In this document: one piece after another, positions 10,860-20,832 of the stretch
How positions within the stretch are numbered: the first letter of the stretch is position 1
Layout of the letters: each line of letters begins with the position of its first letter
Assembly (NCBI GenBank): GCA_016785225.1
Contig: JAFBJZ010000851.1
Span: 310,001-374,000, forward strand
Direction: 5' to 3'
DNA from: Psettodes erumei
Lineage: Eukaryota > Chordata > Actinopteri > Pleuronectiformes > Psettodidae
Length of the DNA: 64,000 bases
Position numbers and translations under genes: made by a program
Notes under the pieces: model-generated
What the model was told of the DNA's origin: nothing
Seen by the model: only the letters and a program-made list of their open reading frames with translations
Databases searched by the model: none

Positions 10860-13700
10860 GCAGGTGAAGTACTGTAGGAGTGGGAAACTCCTTCTGTAAA
10901 GCAGTGTATGTTGACTAATGTGAACAAAATTCACAAACAAATGCATTGCAGCTGACTTGATCAAATACCACAATCAATACACACACACAATGATAGACAC
11001 ACATACAAAGCAGCTTGTTAAGTCCCCCAGATCTTTGCCCCTGGCACTTTTTGTTTTGTGTTTTCCGAATTAATTGAACCAACGCTCAAGTGTGGGGCCA
11101 GATGTCACTGCGACCTGTGGGGATTATTAGAAATCTGTTTCCCTCATTGTTTATGTGGATCTCTTCAAACGACACAAACGCTTCATGCTCTTCCCGCTGA
11201 AGTTTCAGGGTGGAACAAGCCCCAAACCAGATTGCTAATGTACAAAATAACAGTCTCCAGCTCCAAGAATGGACACTGAGCCCGGAATATCGCCATGTGG
11301 GACATTCTGGGACTTTTCTGTCCCACCTCCAATGACCATGGCCTGTGCCCAATGGCCACCAGGGGCCCTCCTGATGCCCTCCCAGTTTGGCCCAAACAGT
11401 GCCATGCTCCTTGGCAGAGCTCTGGGCCTAATGAACTCATCAGCCAGCTGGAGGCCCGGGATGTGGGCACAGGGGCCGCTTGGGAAAAGGCTATGGGGCC
11501 AAGGGGAGATCGAGATAGAGGGGCAGTGGGCCGGGTGCTAGGTAGAGGAAGATGCAGGCGTGGGGCAGCTCAAGATTGCTCCCCAAACAAAGTAAAAAGG
11601 CAGGTGCAGCTTCAGAGGGGAACTGGGGGCCAAGATAGGAAGGTCAGCGGGCCGGCGGAAGAGCTATGGGAAGCTGTGGAGACGGAAAAAATGCCAACCT
11701 CTGCTGAACAGGATGGGATGGAGACAGTGGAAGAGAGGCAGACGAGTACTGGATTTATTTAGCAGAGACTCCAGGACACCACTGGTCTGGGCCACGCTAG
11801 CTGTTTCCTCCCTTCTCCTGTCTTTATGCTAAGCTAAGTCAGCCAGCTGCTGACAGTAGCTTGATAGTCAGCAACAAGTCCTCCAGCCTAAACAAACATT
11901 TGTCCTTTCCCCTGTCATATGACCCCTCGGAGCGTCTCCTGAAATAGCCCCCCTATGGGGACAGGCATAGTAGAGCTTCATTGTAATGGTTACAATTATC
12001 AATGCTTCCTAATAAGCTTATGGAATAGTTGTGGTTAGGTTTGGTTCAGGAGCAAAAAAAAAAGTGTAAGTGTATTTGACTAAACGTTTCCCTTTAACCT
12101 CTGAAATGGTTCCACAGGTAAGAGCACAGGTCTTTCTCACTTTATAATGAATCACAGCTAAAGACTGTAGATGATCAGAATTCCCTGACTTTTTACCTTA
12201 AGTGCTGAGAATTTCTGTTTCATGTCACAACAGTATTTATACCAAAGAAAAGGATGTGGTTTGTGTGAATCAGAGCACAGCTGGCTTGTTTGCTGACTAA
12301 TAAAGCCTCTGAAGTCATCACACTCATGTAGCAGCAGCATCATCAACAACATGCAACCGTCCCATTTCACTGCACAGTCAACAAACTCATCCTCCTTCCT
12401 CCCATCACACGGCTTGGTCCCAAGTGTGTTTCCTTCTGCTCTCAGTGAGTGTGTGTGTGTGTGTGAGAGAGAGAAAGTGATCACCTTTGTGTGTCCATAT
12501 GTGTCTGGGTGGCAGAGCATGCGCTGGGCGCCCTGCTGGGAGCACAGATGGTGCCGAGGCCTGCCACGGCAGCGCTGACGATGGCCACATTCTCACATGG
12601 GACCTCCAGCTTTCTGGATCCCACACCTCCTGTTCAGGCCTGAACCACCCCACCCCCCCAACTTCACCACCACCCCCCACTCCCCCATTCACTACACATA
12701 CACACACAAATCCATCGTCCAGCCCACTGCCTATTTCACCACCCTGGAAGAGAAGGCAGAAGGTAACACATGGACATGTTGGCGTTGACACCAGCACTTC
12801 CCTGTATGTGGGTGTGTGTCTGAGTGATGTGAGTGTGAGAAGCGTCAGGTTACATCACTGTCAGATTTCATATTTTTGGGAGCTGAACAACTTCTTTCGT
12901 CCCCCTGTTTGTGTCTTATGAGCTGCATTTTCTCCCACTTCTTCTTCATTGTTGTGTTCTTCTCATTTGTCTCCTCCATGCCTGCTCTTTTCTATCAGGC
13001 CTCTAATTTCATCTCCCCTCTCTCTCTCTCCCTCAGATGCCCCCCGTGGCTCACCATCCACCTGAGAGGAGCCTCATACGTCTCCTGACAAAGTGACTAA
13101 TCCTCCCCATTTCACAGCTCCATCCCACTGCTCCCCGGCAATGTGGAAACCACCGCGTTTGTATGTGTGTATGCCGAGCGTGATAGTTTGACAGGTGGGA
13201 ATGTGTCATGCCGGTTCAAGGTGTTTCTTTGTGGCAACAGGCGGCTCAGCTCTGACTGATTAGAGGAATAACTCCATTACAGATGTCTCATCAGAGTGAC
13301 ATCACCTCCTGACTTCTTGCTGACAGCTTCTTTAAAATGAGGTCCACCTACTGAAAAAAATGATCTGTACTTTTTGCTTTAGTGAGGAATACAAGTTTTT
13401 TTTTAAAATTCAAATTTGCATCTCATTTCCTGTGAAACTCTGCAATATTAGGCCTCAGCTGGATTGGGGATATAAGCCCCTGCAAAGAATAATCGGAACC
13501 ATAAATCAGTGATCTGCCTCCATCCTGTGTGTCTGCAACTTCTGAATGATTACAGGAGCACCATAACCCAGACTAAACTCCTGTTCCAGAGGTGGAGTTT
13601 GTTTTATATATCACTCTAAAATAACTAAATGAAGCCTTTTGAATTTTTCTGCAAACTGGAAAAAGTTGGATGTGTTCCTTTCAGTAGATTGTAAGAACTG
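10860..13700. other. Intergenic, stop-poor GC-rich block, no identifiable gene
   Basis: Open frames of 70-155 codons overlap on both strands at 11086-11762 and 12405-12921. Openness in several frames at once points to stop depletion from base composition rather than one true coding frame. A transposon fragment sits at 11785-11880. Pyrimidine-rich and CA-rich tracts occur at 12650-12720. Confidence 0.45.
11785..11880 (+). mobile_element. Fragment of the same dispersed transposon family as 481-585
   Basis: Contains CACGCTAGCTGTTTCC, GTCTTTATGCTAAGCTAAG and GCCAGCTGCTGACAGTAGCTT. From memory this matches the central part of the percomorph repeat noted at 481-585, and the two copies share the GCTGCTG...AGCTT core directly. 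It is non-coding. Confidence 0.45.
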
Positions 13701-13724
13701 ACTGTGTGATTGGACAGAATGAAG

Positions 13725-13830
13725 CAGATTGTCCTCTTGCATCATTTGCATGAATTCCCCTGCTTTATCCTTTGCGATCACTCATGTTACATAATTAACA
13801 CCAGCTCATTTCGTCGGTTTGTTTTCTTTG
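13725..13830. promoter_or_regulatory. Candidate enhancer with POU octamer
   Basis: A perfect octamer ATTTGCAT lies at 13744-13751, followed by GCTTTATCCTTTGCGATCA and TACATAATTAACACC. Octamers bind POU-domain factors, including neural class III POU proteins. The site is about 2.4 kb upstream of the nhlh2 5' exon, so a role in neural expression is plausible but unproven. Confidence 0.27.
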
Positions 13831-13887
13831 TTGTTTCACTGGGTGACGATCTGGGTGTGTGATATTTTTTCTCTTCCTGTTTTTCAG

Positions 13888-13974
13888 GGGTAGATCAGCT
13901 GCTCAATCGAGGATACAGTGGCAACCGCTTTGCATCATTACATCCTCTCAGCAGCGAGGGGGGTGAGGATGCAG
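13888..13974 (+). other. Exon-like segment, symmetrical 87 bases
   Basis: The acceptor is TTCCTGTTTTTCAG (ends 13887) and the donor is GATGCAG|GTAAAA (GT at 13975). The 87-base segment is open in the frame beginning VDQLLNRGYSGNRFAS and is phase 1-1. No family is recognised. It could belong to an uncharacterised transcript or to an upstream non-coding exon of nhlh2. Confidence 0.25.
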
Positions 13975-13989
13975 GTAAAACAGAGGTGC

Positions 13990-15980
13990 ATTGAAAGAAA
14001 TCCTGTTAAATTGTGTGCACTCATCCGAACGTGTGTGCCCACAGCTAAACTTTGATGTCAGCAGTGATGGAAAATATCTTACAATGATGCTGTGTTAATT
14101 GTTTTTATTTTTTAATGTGTCATCTCTGTTTATCTTACCCATACTTACCTGGGCAGGTGGTAGGTTCCAATCAGGTGAGGCTAAGAAGGTGAAATCCACT
14201 GGAGCAGGTGGAGAGAGGAGGTGGCATAAGGTAGTGATGCAAGTATACATACAGTTGTGCTGCCTCTAAAATTTCCTTTGCAGTATATCTAAACACAGTG
14301 AGAAAACAATCATCTTGTGCTGTTTGTGTCACAACAAAGCTTATGTCTTTTCTCAAACAGAAGTGTTACTGTATGTGAGATCCAGCGCAGAAAAACATCA
14401 TCTCCAGCAGCCTATGACTTTGACCAGCGCCAGCATGACCAAGACAAACCTCCTCTCTCTGACTGAAACCACCATCCTTATGTTGACTGCACCACCCTGC
14501 AGTTAGCCTCCACGTCTCCAGACTCACTAAATCAGTGGTGGGATGTACAGCAGGCACAAACAAAACAGCCTTGGAGGGGTCCTTCATTTCTTTGGCCAAC
14601 GGTTTTGTAGACTGAGGAGGGGTCCGGATGACGCAGACCACCAAGCATAGACCATATCCCCTTCTCCGTCTGCGGAGCAATTAGGGTGGTGGGCTCTGTG
14701 TATGTGTGTCCATGGGCTCCAGCTGTCAGGAGGCCTCTGTCTCCTGGTCCTGACATGTCTCTGATACACCCCGCTGTGTCACACACACACACACACACAC
14801 ACAAACTGCACGGACCCGGCCGGAGCTCAAGGCGAACACACAGACACACACGCTGAGTTTTCAATGATTATGGTCCTTCTGGCTCTGTGGTGGTACTGCT
14901 CTCTCTCACTTCTGTAAGTGTGTGCATCTGTGTGTGTGTGTGTGTGTGGCAATAAGCACTGTGGTGGCTGCAGGCCACGGCAACTCAACCGTGATTCCCC
15001 TCATCGTTTTAATCACATCGTTAGGCGCAGCTAGTCCCCACACTTACTGGCCACTGCCCCTCCTCTGGAACCATGCCCTCCTGACCTGACACTGGTGGTG
15101 CCACCGGGCACAGAGATGCATGATGGAAAGAGGAATAGGGGAGAAAGTTGGAAGTATCCATCCAAATTTTGCTGTGGCCATGCAGGCTTAAAAGATCAAA
15201 TTAAAGGATTGGTCATTACATACTATAGTAGATTTCGAGACCTGATCACAAGTCAGATCCATTAGAAGGGCTGAGGTGAGAAATCAACTTTTGTCACTTA
15301 TTTTTCTACTAACAGCAAAAACATCAAATCCTCCTCAAATTCTCCATCTATGTCCTTCACTGAGTTGTTGTTTCTTCTTCTTCTTCTCTCTTCTTTTGAA
15401 TGATTCACAACACTGACAACTGCGCCTGTTGGAATGAAGGCTTTATTGTGACGCTTGGAGCCCTGATTGGCTGAAATTGGAAGCAAACAGACTCAGGTGT
15501 GTGTCACTGAAGAAATATAAATCATTCCCAACCACATCTGGAAGAGCACACAAATTACAAATTACAAAGTGTTTTACACATGGGGGAATCATTACAAAAC
15601 TAAAACAACAAACACACAAGTCCAGAATGCAATATTAAAACAAGGAATCAAATCTGAAAAAAGTTTCACTGAAAGCTTAGAAAACTAATGTTGTGCAATC
15701 ACTCAACAAAATTTTCCCTCACTGGAGTGTTGTTGAAAATGATCCCTTATCTTGTCTTATCGCAGAATTACAACGTTATGAAAATTAATCCATTTTCCGA
15801 GGGCCCTCTGACTTGAACCCCACCCCCAACTGCCCCTCTACACCTCTTTGCCTTTTATTATTAATATTCACCAAAAACCCGTACACACGTGCATAAACTG
15901 ACAGCACGGACTCACGTTTTTGTTTATTTATCCTTCCATCCATCCTTTATCATCCTCACATCTCTGCTTTCCCTTTGCCC
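13990..15980. other. Upstream flank of nhlh2, no gene seen
   Basis: Contains a CA tract (14780-14803), a GT tract (about 14930-14948) and an ATTACAAATTACAAAGTG direct repeat near 15551. A consensus donor on the minus strand (CAG|GTAAGT, near 14145-14160) has no convincing coding exon in front of it. Confidence 0.5.
14780..14803. repeat. (CA)n microsatellite
   Basis: Perfect CA run. Confidence 0.95.
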
Positions 15981-15989
15981 ACTACTCCC

Positions 15990-16180
15990 ACGGGAGGGGG
16001 AGCGCTTGAGGGCTGAGAGGAGAGAGGGAGGAGGTGTGTGAGTGTGTGAGGGAGAGAAAGGGAGGGAGGGGGCGGCGTTAGACAATACCATTTCTCAAAT
16101 ATATTCCGCTCCCTCCGTCCCTGAAGTGAGCCTTTATTAGTCCGGATCGTTTGGATCTTATCTCGCATAGGACACTCGGA
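15990..16180 (+). promoter_or_regulatory. nhlh2: Probable nhlh2 core promoter region
   Basis: GA/GT-rich sequence carries a GC-box-like GGGGGCGGCG at 16068-16077, then CAAATATATTCC and a run leading into the probable 5' UTR. There is no canonical TATA box at a clear spacing. The transcription start is placed only roughly, between about 16110 and 16180, because the sequence downstream is stable 5' UTR-like DNA ending in a strong donor at 16790. Confidence 0.4.
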
Positions 16181-16789
16181 GGGAGAAAGACCAGAGGAGG
16201 ACAGAAAAGGAGAGGGGGATTATCTGTGACCTGCCTTCCGAAATCCGCTGATTCCTGACACGGGGACAGAACCTTCGCTTATCTAGCCCCCCTTCCATCC
16301 CCATCTACCACAGGCGGATGGACGAGTAGCCCCGGCTGCACTTTCACCACTATCTCAAAGCCCCATCTCTTCTTTTGTCTGTCCATCGCCGGGATCACAC
16401 GGGAGGCTGACTGATCCCCGCGCACATCTTCATCATCATCTTCTATTTTTCTTAATTAATCAACCGATCACTATAACGAGCACCCCCTTACTTCTTTGCT
16501 TCAGAGAGGTTTTTTTCATTTGTAGAAACATTTTTCCTGCTTGACGTTTGATCCGAAGTGATTCCTATGCTGCGAGCTCCCGGCTGAAAATATAAGAAAC
16601 TCAAAAAGACTTCTTTTCTTTTTTAATTTTAGTTTTTGATTTTTCGTTTCTGTGAGACTGAAGCTTCACCTGTGCAACATCTGATGGTTGTTTGTCCGTT
16701 GGAATATGAGTTAATGTGGAGTTGAGGCTCCGCTTCAGAGCGTCTTTAAGTTCCTTTCAAGACTATTTGCCTCCAAACTCTTTGTCAAG
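16170..16789 (+). other. nhlh2: nhlh2 5' UTR exon (approximate start)
   Basis: The segment ends TTGTCAAG followed by a textbook GTGAGT donor at 16790. Splicing to the acceptor TTTGTCCAAAGTGCAG at 17534 would remove a 745-base intron and leave a 40-base leader before the start codon. A non-coding first exon followed by a single coding exon is the usual arrangement for NHLH genes. The exon start is uncertain. Confidence 0.5.
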
Positions 16790-17574
16790 GTGAGTGTCAA
16801 ATGTAGGGGAAAATACACAAAAAGAGTCCTGTCAGTTGTTTTTTTCATAATTTTTATTTTTCAGCTTCTCTCCTCTGTTTTTCTCTTTTTAATTCATTAT
16901 ACCATATATCTTTACTTTCCTGGATTTATATAGATAAAATAGAATAAGCAACAGCTAAGGTCATTTTGTGTCCAGCAGATGTCAACATTATTTTTTGCAG
17001 TCTTATGCCTCCATGCTGTCAAGTCACTGTGGCCCCAGCCAAGCAGATGTGTTCATCACACTGTGACAGATGGCCACTTCTGATTATGTTAATTCACATA
17101 AAAAAGAGGGAGTTTCTGCTTCAGAATGATCACAAGTTGCATTTTTTATAAAGGAAAAAATTGACTATCAAATAAAAAATGTTTTGAAAAAGAAAACTCA
17201 AATGTAACTTTAAAATGCTTTGTTTTCCATATTGTTCAGCTCTTTTTAAGGCCTAAAGGGCTTTTCATAAATTAACCATTCCTCGAATTTCGAGCCATTT
17301 ATTATTTATGGAGTTTAATGTTATTATGCAATGAAGGCAGACTGCATTTGGATTTATGGGGGGTCCTGGCACCCAAACAAGCACCCGCTGTGGGATTTGT
17401 CATACTGGGGCCTCAGGGTGGCAGATTTTTCATCCATTTTCCCTGACTTTGGTTATTAACAGTTATCGGAGCCTTCTCACACAGGTGAGAGGAATAAATC
17501 AGTATTTTAATGCTTGCTTTTGTCCAAAGTGCAGGTTCTTCAGGAGAAGTGACTGCCAACACCGGAGGATAAAA

Positions 17575-17946
17575 ATGATGCTGAGTCCGGACCAGGCTGA
17601 GGCGGACCTCTCCTGGACTCAGTCCGACCCGGAGACAATGCTCAACGGCCTCAAGTCGACCGGCTGCGGCTCGGACGAGGCGGCGGAGGGCGAAGACAGG
17701 TCCAAGTGCAAAGCCGAGCAGCCCCTAAGCCGGGAAGAGAAGAGGAGGAGGCGGCGGGCCACGGCCAAGTACCGCTCGGCCCACGCTACCAGAGAGAGGA
17801 TCCGAGTGGAGGCGTTCAACGTGGCCTTCGCGGAGCTGAGGAAATTACTGCCCACTTTGCCCCCCGACAAGAAACTCTCCAAGATCGAGATCCTCAGACT
17901 GGCGATATGCTACATCTCCTATCTCAATCACGTGTTGGATGTCTAA
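17575..17946 (+). CDS. nhlh2: Helix-loop-helix protein 2 (NSCL-2/HEN2)
   Basis: A 123-residue nuclear bHLH transcription factor. The family binds E-box DNA as a dimer and acts in differentiating neurons and in hypothalamic/neuroendocrine cells. The start is the first of two adjacent ATGs; the N-terminus MMLSPDQA is the NHLH2 signature, whereas NHLH1 begins MMLNSD. The N-terminal part (1-50) is acidic and variable. Residues 52-61 are the SREEKRRRRR basic tract. The DNA-binding basic region is about 62-75 (HATRER, with Glu74 the expected E-box contact), helix 1 is about 76-92, the loop is 93-101 (PTLPPDKKL) and helix 2 is 102-121, ending HVLDV. Lys56 and Ser68 match NHLH2 rather than NHLH1 (Arg and Thr). 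It is shorter than the 135-residue human protein because of the linker before the basic tract. Helix 1 has Val83 where mammals have Leu. The coding exon is unspliced. Confidence 0.97.
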   Translation: MMLSPDQAEADLSWTQSDPETMLNGLKSTGCGSDEAAEGEDRSKCKAEQPLSREEKRRRRRATAKYRSAHATRERIRVEAFNVAFAELRKLLPTLPPDKKLSKIEILRLAICYISYLNHVLDV

Positions 17947-18091
17947 AAGTCCCCCCCCGCCCTCCCGGGGTAGACACGTCGGTTTGTGGGTTGGTAGATT
18001 GGATCAGGCGCATGCTGGGCGTCGCTTGGGTATGGCCAGGTTGACAGTGAGGGTGGACTGATGAGGGAGATTTTTAAAGCACTAACCCAGT

Positions 18092-18095
<4 letters not shown>

Positions 18096-18123
<28 letters not shown>
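18096..18123. repeat. Poly-T run in the nhlh2 3' UTR
   Basis: 28 consecutive T on the + strand, transcribed as poly-U about 150 bases after the nhlh2 stop. Length polymorphism and sequencing error are likely. Confidence 0.9.
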
Positions 18124-18126
<3 letters not shown>

Positions 18127-19015
18127 TTTATTTGGGTATTTTCAAATTCCAGGTGTAGTAAATGAAATGCGGAGGGGAATTTTGTTCTTGACAACCTTAA
18201 ACTCTTAGAATAAAAAACCGGAGTGTGTATTTCAATCAACATTATTTACATTTTTGTATAAAGCTAATTTTAGTAATTTACCCGGTCTTACACCTGCGAC
18301 TTGAGCTCCCATCTGCCTTTGACTTCAGGGACTTCAGCTGCATTTTTTGCATGATTTTTTTACAACAAAAACCTGAAATCAAAGGGGGGGAAATCCATCA
18401 ATTTCAAAGTCTAATGAAATAATTTCTCCTTCCAAATCAAACCCTCCCGTCCCCGGATACTGACACTTTGACATACCTTACAGTTGTGAGGTCATCAACG
18501 ATGACAGTGGTGCAGAGTTGTCCACAACTGCTCCGAGTAAAATCCTCAACTTTCAGGCTGAACAAAAGCAACAAGCACCGACTCATTTGAGCTGATGGAT
18601 GCAATAATAAGAATAATGATGGTGGGTTTTTTTCACAAACACAGCGGGGGATGTTTGGGCCGGAACTTTCACGTTCCAGGACAGAAAATCCTCCAGATTA
18701 AGAAAATTTTATTTGATTTCCCACAATAAATAACTTTCTGAAGTGGCATTAGTTTCCCAACTTAATGTCATAAACATATATATACATAACAGCCTAACAA
18801 GTGAGTCCTCCCCTCACTGCATCGATGTGATGACTAATAAAACAAACACTGGGGCGTGTTCCAGATCGAAATGAACGGATGTAAACGAGATAGCTGCTTT
18901 AGATCTAGTTTAGATGATGTTTTCCGTGAAGGAAAGAAAAAAGATTCCAAGCGTAAGTGCCACTTATGACATATAAAATTGTGACCTTAATCATTTTTTT
19001 AAAAAGTGTATGGAA

Positions 19016-19237
19016 TTATTTATTTAATTGTGTTGATATTTAAGGCTAATTTATTTATGTTGATATCATAGACGGCGTCTTTTTGTATAATGTAAATTGT
19101 TTGTTGCTTATATATTTTAGGCTGTGAAATTTGGAAAGTGATGGTGTTCTATTCTTGAAAAAAATGGCACTTTCTGTTAATCCATAGCATAACTTTATTG
19201 GTTTGATGTTTGTCATTATCCTGGTTTTATTTATTTA
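19016..19237 (+). promoter_or_regulatory. nhlh2: AU-rich elements in the nhlh2 3' UTR
   Basis: TTATTTATTTA at 19016-19026 and TTTTATTTATTTA at 19225-19237 both contain the UUAUUUAUU nonamer known to recruit ARE-binding proteins that shorten mRNA half-life or, for Hu proteins, stabilise it in neurons. Confidence 0.4.
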
Positions 19238-19378
19238 GTTATTATTCTTTGTCATGTCTATTGTCTATCAATAGCAACGATAAGCACTTCAAGATGGGGT
19301 TTTAATGACCCCATAAATGATTATTTCCCTAAATTGTTGTGTTAAGAGACTGCTCAAGGAATACGAATTGGGCTGCTA

Positions 19379-19384
19379 AATAAA
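19379..19384 (+). terminator. nhlh2: nhlh2 polyadenylation signal candidate
   Basis: AATAAA about 1.43 kb after the stop codon, just after the AU-rich elements. Confidence 0.4.
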
Positions 19385-19939
19385 TCATTTTCAATTGAAT
19401 TTAAAAATTGTTTCACGAACAGATTAATGTAATCATGTGAAGAGTGATTAAGTCAAACAGTTTCTACCACGAAGGGGTTATTCAGAGTTAAACCTCTTTT
19501 TTGCTGTGACCAAAAAATTATACTAATAATTTCAAAAAATAGTCAGAATTTATTATCTTCAATGTTTTGTTGTTATTATTTTTCATTAATTGGTTTATTT
19601 ATTTGTCTCTGCTTTGTATTAAGAATTCAATAAGTAATTTTATAGTGAAGGAAAAAAAACATATCCTCTATCCAAAGATTTTTTGTCTCTTCAGGGTTGT
19701 GTAGGCTACTTGTTGCTTTATGCAGATATTTTGTAGTAGAGGTATCGTGTAACAGCTGGTTTCTAATGGACAAACTTTTCATATTTTCCGGTGTTATTTT
19801 TAATTAAAATGGAAATACTTGAAAAAAAATCTTGTTTTGACATTTGTGTTAAATGGAGTCAGGAAGGTTTCTGACTGTGCAACGTAAAAAAAGAAAAAAA
19901 AATTTTAAAAATCAGTTCATAGGAACGATGGGTACAGCG

Positions 19940-19990
19940 CAGGATGACGTCAGTTTCACGCAAACGTAGACGCATGCACACGTGTGGGGT
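19940..19990. promoter_or_regulatory. CRE and E-box pair downstream of nhlh2
   Basis: A perfect palindromic cAMP response element TGACGTCA lies at 19945-19952 and a CACGTG E-box at 19979-19984, in otherwise complex DNA. CREB-family and bHLH factors bind these words. The target gene is unknown, but nhlh2 is the nearest. Confidence 0.35.
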
Positions 19991-20069
19991 GATATAAGTG
20001 CACATGCAAATCAGCAAATCATCAACACACTGCCAGGCTCATGGAAGGCTTCCAGATCACGGCCTTCTG

Positions 20070-20071
<2 letters not shown>

Positions 20072-20106
<35 letters not shown>
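20072..20106. repeat. (CA)n microsatellite
   Basis: Perfect CA run of about 35 bases. Confidence 0.95.
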
Positions 20107-20109
<3 letters not shown>

Positions 20110-20214
20110 TACTCACATTTAGCTTATACTATGAAAGTCTACAAAATGAAGGATGAAACAAATGCAAACCCATGCAGATAAAGACTCATCCTGCACACAT
20201 CCTGCACACATACA

Positions 20215-20217
<3 letters not shown>

Positions 20218-20253
<36 letters not shown>
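20218..20253. repeat. (CT)n microsatellite
   Basis: Perfect CT run of about 36 bases. Confidence 0.95.
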
Positions 20254-20255
<2 letters not shown>

Positions 20256-20689
20256 GCACGCATACTTTCTCTAACACACACATGCACACAGTGGTCAGCA
20301 GCTAAAGGCAGTGGTAGCTTACATGTGTGCTCCTGGCTGAAAGGCTCTTTCCCTCCCCAGAGAGGGGGCAGGTGTTACTCCAGACGAGCCAAGACAACCA
20401 AATTACTGGCCGTCTGGCACCTCCCGTGGGAAACCCAGGGAGAGAGGAGGGATGGAAATTTATGAGTGAGCCAGCGCCGAGATGTAATATTGCCAAATGG
20501 TATGAGCGAAAAATGATCCAAATATTTACATTCATTTATGATATATATACATGCCTATCCACATTGCTTGTGCTATAAAAAGCTTGTAGCAGAGTTACAG
20601 AGCAGGAGATGTGTAAATGCTTTTATCCAAACCATATTAGATTATCACGAGTGAGCTGTTGTCGTTATTTTTTTGTATACACATTGGGT

Positions 20690-20751
20690 GGTCCCAGTGG
20701 GAATCGAACCCCTCGCCCTGGAAAGTTAAGCTGCTCCAATTGAGCAACAGA
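20690..20751 (-). mobile_element. tRNA-like fragment, probable SINE or tRNA pseudogene
   Basis: On the minus strand the segment reads TTGCTCAATTGGAGCAG (an RNA polymerase III A-box-like D-arm), then GGGGTTCGATTCCCAC (B-box and T-loop), and ends TGGGACCA. The T-stem has mismatches and the 5' acceptor strand does not pair with the 3' one, so it is not a functional tRNA. A GATA-type tetranucleotide repeat adjoins its 5' side on that strand. A tRNA-derived SINE head is the likeliest origin. Confidence 0.45.
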
Positions 20752-20763
20752 ATACATTATGTC

Positions 20764-20827
<64 letters not shown>
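20764..20827. repeat. (TCTA)n microsatellite
   Basis: About 16 uninterrupted TCTA units next to the tRNA-like fragment. Confidence 0.95.

Positions 20828-20832
<5 letters not shown>

Larger units (their letters stand above)
17947..19400 (+). other. nhlh2: nhlh2 3' UTR (approximate end)
   Basis: AT-rich sequence after the TAA stop. It carries a 28-base T run (18096-18123), two UUAUUUAUU-type AU-rich elements (19016-19026 and 19225-19237) and an AATAAA at 19379-19384 that is the best placed polyadenylation signal. Earlier AATAAA words exist (about 18725 and 18836), so shorter forms are possible. No other gene is visible in this interval. Confidence 0.5.

Noticed and set aside
10434..10973. 179-codon open frame on the minus strand
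   Set aside because: Its length comes from the GA/CT-rich blocks, which lack stops in this frame. The translation is low-complexity (repeats of Arg/Glu and Ser/Phe/Leu).
12487..12640. Coding-looking stretch with DGHILTWDL, WD-repeat-like
   Set aside because: Only a few residues resemble a WD motif. Frames are open on both strands and no splice donor closes the segment, so it was not called.
14145..14230. Minus-strand mini-exon bounded by CTGCTCCAG and CAG|GTAAGT
   Set aside because: It is only about 52 bases, with no partner exons or coding signal on that strand nearby.
17356..17574. Upstream in-frame extension of the nhlh2 frame (73 residues)
   Set aside because: The conserved NHLH2 N-terminus begins MMLSPDQ at 17575, and a good splice acceptor at 17534 lies inside the extension, so the upstream part is intron.
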